Source: Pogonophryne albipinna
Taxonomy: Eukaryota > Chordata > Actinopteri > Perciformes > Artedidraconidae
Direction: 5' to 3'
Length of the DNA stretch: 64,000 bases
Assembly (NCBI GenBank): GCA_028583405.1
Contig: CM053250.1
Location: 40,536,230 to 40,600,229 of the forward strand
Shown: positions 51,037-61,489 of the stretch, one piece after another
Layout: each line of letters starts with the position of its first letter
Numbering within the stretch: position 1 is the first letter of the stretch
Program-made: the position numbers and the translations under genes
The notes under the pieces: model-generated
What the model was told of the DNA's origin: nothing
The model's database searches: none
The model's input: the letters and a program-made list of their open reading frames with translations, nothing else

Positions 51037-52755
51037 GGGTGCCATGGAGAAATAGGATCAGATTCACAGCATTTCCCCATTCAAGCAGCAACAATTCGCC
51101 TTTCCAATAACCCGCGTGAATATCCGATTATGCCCGTTGATTTTAGTGGCACGGCTGTAGATATTTTGATTGACAGCGGAGCCACATTGTCTGCAATACG
51201 CACTAAGGAGAAAGTTTGTAGAGCAACTAATAACTTTGTTACAACAGTGGGCGTTTCTGGCATACCTATGTCTGAGCCCATTTCACAGAATACTGATATT
51301 TCTATAGATGGATCAAATGTGAAACACTCTTTCATTATTTCAGATGGAAGTCCTATTAATTTAATGGGCAGAGACTTACTTTGTAAGTTACAGGCAACAA
51401 TACATTGCACTCCGGATGGATTGTTTTTGACTATTCCTGACAGCAAAGTCTATCAAGCTGTCCAATTCATTCAATCATCTCAAGACAACCTTTATTGTTG
51501 GTCATTTCCAGATTTCAACATGATTTCTGTTTTCTCCACAACAGGGATTCAGAAAATTGCTAGCATTTCCCCTGTGTGTGCTTCCTTAATGTCTCTTATG
51601 CGGCCTGTGTTGAATTGTCATTGCACAGCTGCTTTTAACCCATCAGATGACTATGCGCTTTCAATTAGAGGTTTTTGCAACAGCTCAGATCAGTTGGAAT
51701 GCGACCAGTTTATATTCATTGGACCCCAAGGGTGCGCATTGCCTATGAGACTCACACCCACACAGCAGGCATTTCATGTTGTGAAAACGATCCCTCATGT
51801 CATACTAGCTGTCACTCCAGGAAGTAGTCCTAAGGAGGTGGGGGCTATGGCAGCCCACTGCTTTGCTCGGCTAGGAGCTGCAGCAGCCTCTCTCTCTCAC
51901 ACACACACGCCTAATCTAATTAACCTCGGAGAGGAGCATTACATGCTGCGTCTCTCTGAGCCCATTTCTCTTCCCCAAAGCACATTTCTCAATTTACAAC
52001 CACCTCCTCTCACAGAATATGGACCCCCTTCAGATTTTTGGGAAGTTCCAGCCACATTATGGGCAAAACACAAAAATCATGTTGGATTTGTCAGTTCCGC
52101 TCCACCACACAGAGTGACACTTAAAGCCAATGCCAGATTGCCAGCTATCAGACAGTACAATTTACCCCATAGAGCCATTGTGGGAATTGAAGGAGTCATC
52201 CAATCTCTGCTCGATCAGGGCGTATTAATCTACACGACCAGTCCGTGTAATACTCCAATTCTACCCATACCTAAACACAATCGCCCTGATGAGTGGCGTT
52301 TTGTCCAAGATTTGCAGGCTATTAATGCCATTGTCATTCCAACGGCCCCCATTGTGCCTGACACAAATTCGATCCTTGCTTCTTTGCCTCCAGACTCCAC
52401 ATATTACACAGTCATTGATCTTTGTTCAGCATTTTTCTCTATTCCTTTGCATCCAGAAAGCCAGTATCTGTTTGCATTTACATTCAGAGGTAAACAAATC
52501 ACATACATGCGCCTCCCACAGGGGTTTGTTGAATCGCCTACTGTGTACGCAGCAGCTGTTAAAAGAGACCTGGACACTTTGGTCCTTACAGGGGGCAGCA
52601 CCCTCCTTCAGTATGCTGATGACCTGTTGATTGCGTCACCTAACAAAGACGCCTGTCGCATCGACTCCATTCTGCTCATGAAAAGACTTTCTGAATGCGG
52701 ACACAGAGCATCCCTGGCCAAGTTGCAATACTGCCAGACTGAGGTCACATTCTGA
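51037..52755 (+). pseudogene. pol: Retroviral pro-pol, first part (protease, RT), ends at a frame break
   Basis: Same frame as gag. Aspartic protease with catalytic DILIDSGATLSAI (about 51160-51200) and the GRDLL segment (about 51367). Reverse transcriptase with WRFVQDLQAIN, the D of VIDLCSAFFSIPL, LPQGFVESPT and the catalytic QYADDLL (about 52608-52628). The frame meets TGA at 52753-52755 in the RT palm/thumb region, whereas homologous sequence carries on in another frame. No programmed shift is known at this place in pol, so this is a lesion or a sequencing error. Confidence 0.9.
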
Positions 52756-52796
52756 GAGATGGACACCGCCTCCTCTCACCTGCGAGAATCTGCCTT

Positions 52797-55136
52797 TTGA
52801 ACAAAGTACCACCACCTCGCACAAAGAAGGAGATGCTTTCCTTCTTGGGCATGGCGAATTACTGCAGACATTGGATATACGAGTATGCTGCTATGGACTC
52901 CGTCCTGCGTACTGCCACTCTGCAGGCCGCCCCTAACATTGTTCTATGGTCTGAGGACATGCACACAGCTTTTCAGGACTTAAAGCAGGCCCTCACATCA
53001 GCTCCGGCCCTGGGGCTCCCTGATTACCATCAACCTTTTCATCTACACGTCCATGAAAAGGGGGGCTTTGCAACAGGCATTTTGGTACAGAAGCATGGCT
53101 CTAATTTTCGGCCTGTAGCATACTACTCGTCTCGACTTTCCCCTGTGGTACTTGGTATGACTTCATGCCTGCGAGCAGTGGCCGCAGTTGCAATAGTTAT
53201 CAAGCAATCCTCTCCCATTGTACTGGCCAGTGACTGTGTAGTACATGTCCCACATGCAGTTTTGCATATTCTGAACACCTCTGCTACTCAGCATATGACA
53301 GCGGCAAGGCGATCTGGTTATGAAGCGGTAATTCTTTCAAGCCCACACATCACTCTTAAACGTTCGCCCCCCCTAAACCCAGCCACGCTGGTGCCAATTC
53401 CAGATTTTGAAATAACACATGACTGCGTCACAACGATTGACATGTCTTCTTCCCCCAGAGCTGATATGTTGCAAACTCCTATCCCTAATTCAGATATGAT
53501 TCTATACACTGACGGGTCTGCGAGCAGACTGTCTGACACAGTACACTTAGCAGGCTATGCTGTTGTGAACGACTGGGAAGTCTTAGAAAGCAGGGCCTTG
53601 CCAAATGGCACGTCGGCTCAGGCTGCAGAGTTGCATGCTCTGCTTAGGGCGTGTATTTTGGCTGAAGGTAAAGTTGCAACCATTTTCACAGACTCCAGGT
53701 ATGCATTTGGTGTGTGCCATGATTTTGGTGTCTTGTGGAAAATGCGCGGTTTCTTAACATCGGCTGGTAAGCCTATTCAACATCATGCGTTAGTAGCTGA
53801 GCTATTAGACGCTATCCTGCTCCCTGCACAGCTAGCAGTAGTTAAATGTGCTGCTCACACAAATTCTGATGATCCTATTTCGCGTGGAAATGCGTTAGCC
53901 GACACCGCGGCTAAACAAGCAGCAGTTTCCTGCTTCTCTATGGTGCTTCAATGCCCCTCGACACAACCCGCAGAACCCATTTGTTTGCCTTCCTTTCATG
54001 ATGTCGCGGACATGCAAGCCCGCGCTGATGTTAGGGAGAAAGATTTATGGCTAAGACGAGGTTGTGCACTTGACGCTGAGTCCAGCTTGTGGCTCCACCC
54101 AGACGGACGGATGGTTTGTCCCCGTTCGTTCCTCCATGTTTTGGCACATGTTGCACATGGCAAATCACATGTAGGAAAAGGAGGGATGAATGGGATTATA
54201 AAGTCACAATGGTTTGCTCCAGGCATTACACTAGCTACACAGACCCTTGTAGATAGATGCATGATATGCCAGCAGACAAGAAGAAGAAATGGTCCAGTTC
54301 AGCATGAACACTTACCGCCCCCCTCGGGGCCCTTTGTAAATATGCAAATTGACTTTTCGCATATGCCACCATGCCAAGGATTCAAATATCTTTTGGTAAT
54401 AGTGTGCCAGTTCTCAAAATGGGTAGAGGCCTACCCTACCAGAAAAGAAGACGCTAGAACAGTTGTAAAGTGTCTTCTCAAAGATGTTATCCCTAGATTT
54501 GGTGTTCCAGCAGGGATTAACAGTGACAGAGGTCCAGCATTCATTTCTAAGATAACCCAGAGTCTAGCTACAGTGTTAGGGTTCAAATGGCAGTTGCATG
54601 TTCCCTATCACCCACAGAGCTCAGGCCAGGTTGAGAGAATGAACTTGACTATAAAGGAGAAACTCACTAAAACAATGTTGACCACAGGACTAAAATGGGT
54701 AGACGCGCTGCCGCTAGTTCTGTGCTCCATCCGAAGCTCACCAAATGCAACGACAGGGCTTAGCCCACACGAAGTATTGATGGGAAGGGTAATGTTCACA
54801 GGATCTAGCCCCCCAGTAACACCCCACAAACTCACTCTTTTGTGGACAGATGATTACATGACTAACTATGTAAAATATCTAACTGACATGTTGAGAAAGT
54901 TTCACAGGCAGGTGGCTGACAGGCTCCCTCAGCCTGGAGTGGAGCCCACCCACCCTTTTCAGATTGGTGATGATGTACTAATCAAATCTCTTGAAAAAGA
55001 TGCTTTGTCTCCCAGGTGGAAAGGTCCTTTCCAGGTGTTAATAGTGACCAGAACAGCCCTGAGAGTACAAGGTAGAGCGGAGTGGATTCACGCTTCCAGA
55101 TGTCGTCTCTCTCCTCTACTGGATGCTGGCGTGTGA
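52797..55136 (+). pseudogene. pol: Retroviral pol, second part (RT end, RNase H, integrase)
   Basis: In a different frame from the first part; homology starts slightly upstream, near 52756. Reads FLGMANYCRHWIYEYA (RT thumb/connection). RNase H acidic residues in YTDGSA, AAELHAL, TDSRYAF and ALADTAA. Integrase zinc finger HVLAHVAHGKSH...CMICQQ. DDE residues in QIDFSHMP, SDRGPAF and GQVERMN. C-terminal GPF-type WKGPFQVL. Runs 55 bp into env. Without the preceding part it has no proper start. Confidence 0.9.
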
Positions 55137-57262
55137 AGGCAGTCATCATCATCGTCATTCTGGGTCTACTGTACCTGGCCAAGGACGCCCTGCTAGATGA
55201 AGCTGTGAAAATCCCAACGACAGGAGGCGAGGGCTCTCGCCCCTCTGAGGGAGAAAATAAGGTGCCCTTATCTGAGAGCACAGACGACTTGACTACTCAG
55301 GGTCCAGACCCTGAGGGCAAAACAACACCAACGGGCAAATCAGTGCCTAGCGACAAGGACAGGTTGTATCAGATCACCACACAGACATTCAGTATGGTGC
55401 GAGAGACACAAAGAGAGAGAAAAGGAGGAAGAATAAGGAGGATTGTCTCCCTCCCTGAACATAAATCAGAGACTATTTCTTTTAACTGTCCAACTTCAAT
55501 ATGTGACTCATCTAACTGTATTATTGTGTTTCCTGTGTTTTTAGTTTACTCAACGTGGGAGATGTATCCAAAGAACCAGTACCGTTGGTTCAGGTTCTCG
55601 TCAGAGGTGGTAAGAATAGCTCTCAACACAATTGACAATATGCCCCCAGAACTGTGGTGTAGCACTATAGAACAGTTACAGACACTGATAAGGGATGAGG
55701 TAAAGTGTACAATGAGGAAACCAGATTACCAGGTTCCCAATCCAGGTGTCACTGCATGCACATTTACTGGACCAAATAGCGAAACAAATGTTCTATCCAC
55801 TCCACTTAAACAATCAGGAGGTGATGTAGATTCTTTACAAAAGGCCTTAATCACTCCTTCTAAACGAACCAAATCTAATTCTGCGATAAGTTTAATGTTA
55901 GACTACGCGCATGAACGCAATGTTAGCAACTGTTGGCTGTGCCAAAATATGCCAGAATCCATGCATTCTCCAATGTTTAGCCCAGTTCCTTTCACGAAAG
56001 CTGACTACGGTCTAGTGAGCTGGAATGATATAGCATCCCGAATTAGCGATGAGGCAGATGATTGTTACACTCCTTCATACCCCATAGACTCTGAGCAACA
56101 TTTACAGTACGAGGGCTTAGTCTCTCTTATTGTTGATACAGTAAATAAAGATTACCTGCCAGATGGTTTCAAACGATTAATGATGCTAAGACTTATATAT
56201 GTCAAGAAATACATCCACCTAGCTTTTGAATACAGATTCCAATTAGCTCTAGTCCAGACTAATTGCTCAGCTAATTCTACGAGTCCAACATGTACTATGC
56301 AATCACACACCCCATCTTCGTTGGTTGAAGCTTTGGTAACCGTTGTGCCCTGGTTTGGCTCCAGAACAGTGGACTCCGTTAAAGTTAAAATACATGACTG
56401 TACGCAGCCAATACCCTTAGGCAAGCCTCCTACACGTGATTGTTCAGTATATGTTCCCCCAGTTGTAGTACATGAGTGGAAAAATGTGTCTATCTGTTTC
56501 CAGAATGAAGCAGGATCTCACACCTCTCCAGATGTGGGACACAGCGACTGTAATACCATAGTGAGGGTAAAATTAGCCAGAATTCCCCTCCCACAGAGAG
56601 TGTACTTAGTTTGCGGCGACCGGGCCTATGGCTGTGTGCCATATGACATTTTTGATGGCACCTGTTATCTGGCCTACCTAATCCCTTTAATCCGTAAAGT
56701 AGAGCCTAATGAGATTGCAGCGATACTTCCCTCTCTACACAGGAACAGCAGGTCCATTACACAAGGACAACAGATAGCTAGCCTATTTTTGCCTTGGTAC
56801 GGTATTTATGTTACTCAGCAGGAAATAGTGGCACTGTCCAAAGTAGTGGAACACCATCTAAATGTATCTAACACAGCGATGTTAGCTGAACACAAAGAAT
56901 TGCAGGAAGTAAGGACAGTAGCATTACAGAATCGTATGGCGCTGGATCTTCTCCTAGCTGCTCAGGGGGGCACATGTAAGGTAATTGGGTCTGAGTGTTG
57001 TTCTTTCATCTCTGACGCTACACCGGAAGTAATGGACATGGCGCATGATACTGCTAGGGGAATAAAAGAATTGCATGAAACTCATGGATTTACATTAGGG
57101 GATTTAAGTGGAACCATTGGATCCTGGGGAGCGGGGTTGGTTAAATTTGTTGTTACTGTTTCAGTGTTTATCTTGGTTGTGCTAATCTTAGTGATCTGTT
57201 TGATAACTGTAGTTAAATTAGCCATACGCAGGGTTGCCAAGACCGCCCTCCAAGCCCCATAG
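55082..57262 (+). CDS. env: Retroviral envelope glycoprotein (726 aa)
   Basis: Surface and transmembrane precursor mediating receptor binding and fusion, expected from a spliced mRNA. Open throughout, overlapping the end of pol in another frame. Hydrophobic AVIIIVILGLLYLA at residues 20-33 acts as signal or leader anchor. CWLC at about 283-286, the SU motif of gamma-type envelopes. A basic RNSR near residue 560 may be the SU/TM cleavage site. CKVIGSECC (CX6CC) at about 632-640, the TM disulphide motif. Membrane anchor FVVTVSVFILVVLILVICLI at about 689-708 and a short basic tail. Many N-glycosylation sequons. The start codon choice is uncertain: ATG also lies at residue 7, just after a TTCCAG. 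Confidence 0.92.
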   Translation: MDSRFQMSSLSSTGCWRVKAVIIIVILGLLYLAKDALLDEAVKIPTTGGEGSRPSEGENKVPLSESTDDLTTQGPDPEGKTTPTGKSVPSDKDRLYQITTQTFSMVRETQRERKGGRIRRIVSLPEHKSETISFNCPTSICDSSNCIIVFPVFLVYSTWEMYPKNQYRWFRFSSEVVRIALNTIDNMPPELWCSTIEQLQTLIRDEVKCTMRKPDYQVPNPGVTACTFTGPNSETNVLSTPLKQSGGDVDSLQKALITPSKRTKSNSAISLMLDYAHERNVSNCWLCQNMPESMHSPMFSPVPFTKADYGLVSWNDIASRISDEADDCYTPSYPIDSEQHLQYEGLVSLIVDTVNKDYLPDGFKRLMMLRLIYVKKYIHLAFEYRFQLALVQTNCSANSTSPTCTMQSHTPSSLVEALVTVVPWFGSRTVDSVKVKIHDCTQPIPLGKPPTRDCSVYVPPVVVHEWKNVSICFQNEAGSHTSPDVGHSDCNTIVRVKLARIPLPQRVYLVCGDRAYGCVPYDIFDGTCYLAYLIPLIRKVEPNEIAAILPSLHRNSRSITQGQQIASLFLPWYGIYVTQQEIVALSKVVEHHLNVSNTAMLAEHKELQEVRTVALQNRMALDLLLAAQGGTCKVIGSECCSFISDATPEVMDMAHDTARGIKELHETHGFTLGDLSGTIGSWGAGLVKFVVTVSVFILVVLILVICLITVVKLAIRRVAKTALQAP

Positions 57263-58106
57263 AGGCTAGTGGGATATTCAACTGTAGGTGAGACAATGTT
57301 AATGTACGACGCCGAGCTTCCAGATCCCTGGGTCTCCATTGCGGTTTCTGCCCCATGGGTACCCCCATTCAGCGATTGATAAAATGATTACAGTTGACAC
57401 TCAAAATAAAGAACAGATGTTTTGATTTTTCTCTTTTCAGGTTGTTATAATAAATAACTGACTTTTCCTTTTCAGATTTTGAACAAATGTATTTGAATGA
57501 AATATATGTACTACTAAGTGCCTTACTCTTGAATAAAGCGTAATGAAGTAAACGTAAAGTAATGTTAAAGATTGAGGACACTGCAACTTTGCAGGTTACA
57601 GATTGATCTATTCATCACTGTGAATTTATACCTTAACTGTGAATTTTAGCTGGATCTCTCATGATTCTGATTTTATACCTCAATTGGATTTCTTATAATC
57701 CTAAATTCTAATTGTGTTTTAATAAGTAATTGCCTTGAAGTGAATCTTTGAAGATGTAAGCTGATTTAGAATTTGTGTTTGATGAATGAGATTAACTGAG
57801 TGATAAATGATAAAAGATCTTATTTTTGAAACATATATTTTGCTATTATATTTTTGTATTTCATGTGTGTTTATTATTGTGCTTTTGACAAATGATGCCA
57901 AACACTGAGGAAAGATGATTTTTCTATTATGATTGACTGTGTTCAATCATTGTGATTGAAATGTTTTCAATCTTGTTCTACTTTTGATGTAATTGATGTA
58001 AGTGGGCCCACACAACTCTGAAGACGCTTATTGATTTAAGTAGTGACTGAAATATTCTTAGACTAATGTTAATTGGTTATCAATAGATTGATAAAAAGAA
58101 TGGAAC
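57263..58106 (+). other. Retroviral 3' non-coding region with polypurine tract
   Basis: About 840 bp, AT-rich, without an accessory gene that I can see. Ends in purine-rich AAAAAGAATGGAAC directly before the 3' LTR, the likely plus-strand primer. Confidence 0.7.
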
Positions 58107-58410
58107 TGTCAGAGAATATTTTAATCTGATCACTTGGTATATTGAGTTTCTCAGCGTTCCTGAGAACCTGTCAAAATTACAAACATATGCTTCTCATTAA
58201 GTTGCAATAGTCCGTCCCTCTCAGATATAACAGATCTGATTCTTTTGTCTCTTCAGAGTTTTCTCGTGGTCTGCTTACATGTTGTAGTGTGAATGGGCTG
58301 CGTGAGGCTCTCCGGCCGTTATCTGTGAACTTTCAATAAATCTCAGGTGTTTGATTAAACAACGATTCCAGTCTCCATCTTTCCTGCGCCGCTCTGAAGT
58401 TTCCGTAACA
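58107..58410 (+). repeat. Retroviral 3' LTR
   Basis: 304 bp; read side by side with 47992-48295 without finding a difference. AATAAA at 58335-58340. Confidence 0.95.
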
Positions 58411-58415
58411 GTAAC

Positions 58416-58435
58416 ATAATTGACGGGACACAACA
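58416..58435 (-). repeat. Gypsy 5' LTR, outer 20 bases
   Basis: ATAATTGACGGGACACAACA completes the LTR interrupted at 47991. Confidence 0.9.
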
Positions 58436-58598
58436 GTGATATATGCTCATTATATCACAGCTAAGGGGGTTGTCGACCCTCCGCTTCGCGTCGGGCCGAA
58501 CCACGCCCCTTAGCTGTGATAAAATGAGCATATACCACGGCCTGTCGTGAGCTATTGCTTAAATATATAGATGGATAGATAGATGGATAGATAGATAG

Positions 58599-59956
58599 CA
58601 GCGACGTGCGGTCAGGGGAGGCAGGTGAGGCAGAGCCTCACTTGTCATTCTCCAATGTAACGGAAAAAAAGAATAATAATACAAATAATAATAATAATAA
58701 TAAAATGTGTCCACTGATCTGTGTTGTAAATGTGATTTCTGTATGATTCCAATCGCTTTTTATAGTCAAAATCGGCTAATTTGCCGAGCTCCGCTACAAC
58801 TACGGTGAGTGATGAGATTGAGAAGTGAGGCAGGGACGAGCTCTGCCTCACAGAAGCCCACAGTAACTTGCTGGAGCACGGGCACTAATTTAGCGCGGGC
58901 ACTTATTTTGTGAGCGCGCTCAAGCCAGTTACTGTGGGGTGAGGTGAGGCACAGATGAGCTCTGCCTCACCTCAGAATGCGTCACCCCACAGAAACTGGC
59001 TGGAAAGCGGGCCCTAAGCGCATGCCTGCACCATCTCACTGTATGTCACCAATGTAATGTTTGTAGATCCCTTTATTACATGTGTCCTCGCCATCCATAG
59101 TCTCTAAATAACTTATTTCACGTATATATGATATTTAAGCTCGCTGGTCTCATCATACAACGGCAATGAACAAAGCACCAGGGGAGGCAGCCATAACCTC
59201 TGCCGCACTGAAGGGGGCGCACGTGAGCCCACAGGTTCTTGTTGCTACTGTTATTCTACGCAGAGACGGTAGACGAAAATAACAAGCTAGGCTTTTGAAA
59301 CTAGAGGAAGATAAGGAGGACTATAGTAATAAAGATTGTTGTCCAGAAGGATAGCATGGACTTCATCTTCAAGTCAAGGTAAGACCACATTTGTAATGAA
59401 AATTGGATCTTACTAAGAGAGAACAATCCAATATTTAGATTTTGGGTATCCTTTTGTTGAACGGTCTGTTTAAAATGAATCGAAGCATCAGACTAAAAAA
59501 GCTTTTGAAAATAACAGAACATTTCGATTAAAGGTGGGGTAGGTAAGTTTGAGGAACCGGCTCGAGATACACTTTTTGTTATATTCCATGGAATGTTCTT
59601 AACATCCCGATAGCAATGAATATCTGAAGTGCTTTGACAAAAAATACATAAAAACATTTCATCTGTGGAAGCCGTAGTACTGTAAAAAGCACGACCACTC
59701 ATTTTAGCCGGCCCAGCTAAAATAACCTGCCTGTCAGCCTTCCATCTGTGCACAAACTTATCTCGTGCCCTCATTGGTCATGTGCGCGTTCGTGTGTGTT
59801 GGAGGAGGGGCTGTGTATTTTCAAATTCTAGCGCACTCGAGCTGGTTTCTCCAAAATTACCTACCCCACCTTTAAGGTCAAAATATATCATATTTGTAAA
59901 TCTGACTCTGAAAGAGTCAGTGCCTCATCAGCCATGAACCTCACCGCACGTCACTG
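58599..59956. mobile_element. hAT element inserted in a GATA repeat
   Basis: Ends CAGCGACGTGCGGTCAGG and complement CAGTGACGTGCGGTGAGG. 8-bp ATAGATAG on both sides (58591-58598, 59957-59964), though the flank is itself a GATA repeat. Interior includes GAGGCAGAGCCTCAC motifs repeated at 58845 and 58955. Non-coding; carries the nested MITE 59532-59871. Confidence 0.7.
59532..59871. mobile_element. Nested TTAA-flanked MITE
   Basis: Inverted ends AGGTGGGGTAGGTAA and complement of TTACCTACCCCACCT; TTAA at 59528-59531 and 59872-59875. 340 bp, non-coding. Confidence 0.75.
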
Positions 59957-60022
59957 ATAGATAGATTGATATATAGATAGATAGATGGATAGATAGATTG
60001 ATATATAGATAGATAGATGGAT

Positions 60023-60053
<31 letters not shown>

Positions 60054-60110
60054 TTGATATATAGATAGATAGATAGATGGATATATAGATAGATGGACAG
60101 AAAGATACTT
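59957..60110. repeat. (GATA)/(GATG) simple repeat
   Basis: Imperfect tetranucleotide tract interrupted by GATATATA. Confidence 0.92.
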
Positions 60111-60440
60111 CATTCATCATCAGGAGACGAGATACGGGATTGTCCCACTCTCAATAGCTTCAAAGGTCAACTCAATGAATGGTTGAGAAACAAACATACA
60201 TGCAATCACCGCTAAATGCACTTTAATACAGGGGGTATCTCCTCATGCACTTTATATGTCGTAGCTGCTACATTGTACTACCTTGTGGTAAATGCTTGTA
60301 TGCTGCTCATGCTCTTTCTGCATGTATTTCTGTTTGCCATGTATATAAATGTTATGTTCATAAATGTTGTATGTGACGGGACTACAGATGGAAATTAGCT
60401 CAAAGATAAAATCCGGCTCATTTACATTTCAAAGCATTAT
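60111..60440. other. Nothing recognised
   Basis: No element ends or coding text recognised between the GATA tract and the foldback-arm fragment. Confidence 0.35.
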
Positions 60441-60770
60441 TTTGTTTAAAATGTTCATTAATGTGCACTGGTAAGGTAAAACTTGGCCGATTAATAAGAT
60501 GTGAAGTGCTTTGTAACTTTGACCCGCTTGACTGAATACACAACAAACAATGAAGAAAGAGTTTTCTCTGGGCTGCTTCGCTGCTGTAGCTCCCCGGGAC
60601 CCAAAAATGGCGTAGCCTGTACTTCAACATCAATGCATACGAATGTGCTCGATATATGCTGTATTGAACCAATAAACTAACACAAACTAACTGTATCACT
60701 ATAACATGATGATGATGGTGATAAAGAATGCATCTAACGTTCCGCTGTTCATTATAATACAAAAACATCA
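60441..60770. mobile_element. Fragment of the foldback family arm
   Basis: CACTGGTAAGGTAAAACTTG, GACCCGCTTGACTGAATACA, CATGATGATGATGGTGATAA and ACGTTCCGCTGTTCATTATA follow the right arm of 26461-28324 in order. Confidence 0.7.
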
Positions 60771-60779
60771 TGCTCTCAC

Positions 60780-61348
60780 TGTAGCTCTTTTCACGACACA
60801 GACACAGGTCGGTTCTTTAAAACGGGCGTTTATTTCTTGGAGTTTTCATCCTGTAGCCTCCCCTCTTCCGTTACGCCGTGAGAACTACAACACCAAAATG
60901 ACACGTATACATAGCAATACATATTAGCATATTGTGCTACACATATGAATGAAAATAAGAAAATGAAAACATAAAACAAATACCTCGTTGGCCGCTTGTC
61001 GTGAAAGGCGATTAATCTAGTTCCTTTTCTGTATAACTTTGTCACAGACTTCTTGTCACATTAAAACTTTGTCACAGACTTCAGCAGAGCTTCAAACAAA
61101 GACGTCAACCCACGTTGAGTTGTACAGTGTAACAACAAAACACGCAGTACCAGCACATGAACAAACATTAGTTCCTAGGCACAAGAAACACATACCCATA
61201 TCGGTTTTAACATGTAAAACAAACTGTATTAAATCATGCCATATTTAACGATTATAAAATAACATGAAATAAAGTATTTATCTAATTGAACTATAACATT
61301 AATTGTGTTATTCTTTTTAATTAAGGCAACTTTGTTACGTCATTTACA
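60780..61348 (-). repeat. Probable 3' LTR of a BEL/Pao element
   Basis: On the minus strand runs TGTAAATGACGTAACAAAG... to ...GAAAAGAGCTACA, with TG/CA ends. Preceded by purine-rich TTTGGTGGGAG. AATAAA at 60834-60829. The matching 5' LTR is not in the window, so the borders are inferred. Confidence 0.5.
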
Positions 61349-61489
61349 CTCCCACCAAATCACTCATTAACTCAAATGTGGGATTTTCGTTCAAACAAAA
61401 TGCAAAGAAACAGTCAAGTGTTTTCAGTGTGTATGACTATACTCTCATGTATGGGACTTAAGTGGTCTGAAGTAAGGTGACTACCTTAT

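Larger units (their letters stand above)
47992..58410 (+). mobile_element. Endogenous retrovirus, near-complete, very young
   Basis: Order LTR - leader - gag - pro-pol - env - LTR, 10.4 kb. The TSD GTAAC lies at 47987-47991 and 58411-58415, inside the gypsy 5' LTR; the other gypsy LTR shows the unfilled site. Both LTRs are 304 bp and I read no difference between them. Gag knuckle, UAG-separated pro-pol in the gag frame, and a CWLC / CX6CC envelope are class I (gamma/epsilon-like) traits. Pol carries one frame break, so the copy as read is not replication-competent. Confidence 0.95.
42718..58435 (-). mobile_element. Chromodomain Ty3/gypsy (sushi-type) retrotransposon, degenerate
   Basis: 3' LTR 42718-43165, internal region 43166-47562, 5' LTR 47563-47991 plus 58416-58435 (split by the retrovirus). 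5-bp TSD GTGAT. Gag, protease, RT, RNase H, integrase and a C-terminal chromodomain occur in Ty3/gypsy order. LTRs start TG and end CA and differ at about five places, one an indel. Four in-frame stops in gag and pol make it non-autonomous now. Confidence 0.93.
42681..58560. mobile_element. Palindromic element that received the gypsy insertion
   Basis: AAGCAATAGCTCAC...CAGGCCGTG at 42690-42715 and its complement at 58536-58560 are the inverted ends. Inner arms 58441-58469 and 58506-58533 form a 28-bp hairpin. Everything between 42718 and 58435 is the gypsy insertion, so the element itself is only about 160 bp. TSD of the gypsy: GTGAT at 42713-42717 and 58436-58440. Confidence 0.65.

Noticed and set aside
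52745..52800. Programmed frameshift in retroviral pol
   Set aside because: It lies within the RT domain and there is no slippery heptamer at the break; gag-pol is already joined by UAG read-through.
57263..58106. Accessory retroviral gene downstream of env, as in piscine epsilonretroviruses
   Set aside because: No open frame of useful length on the plus strand in this AT-rich stretch.
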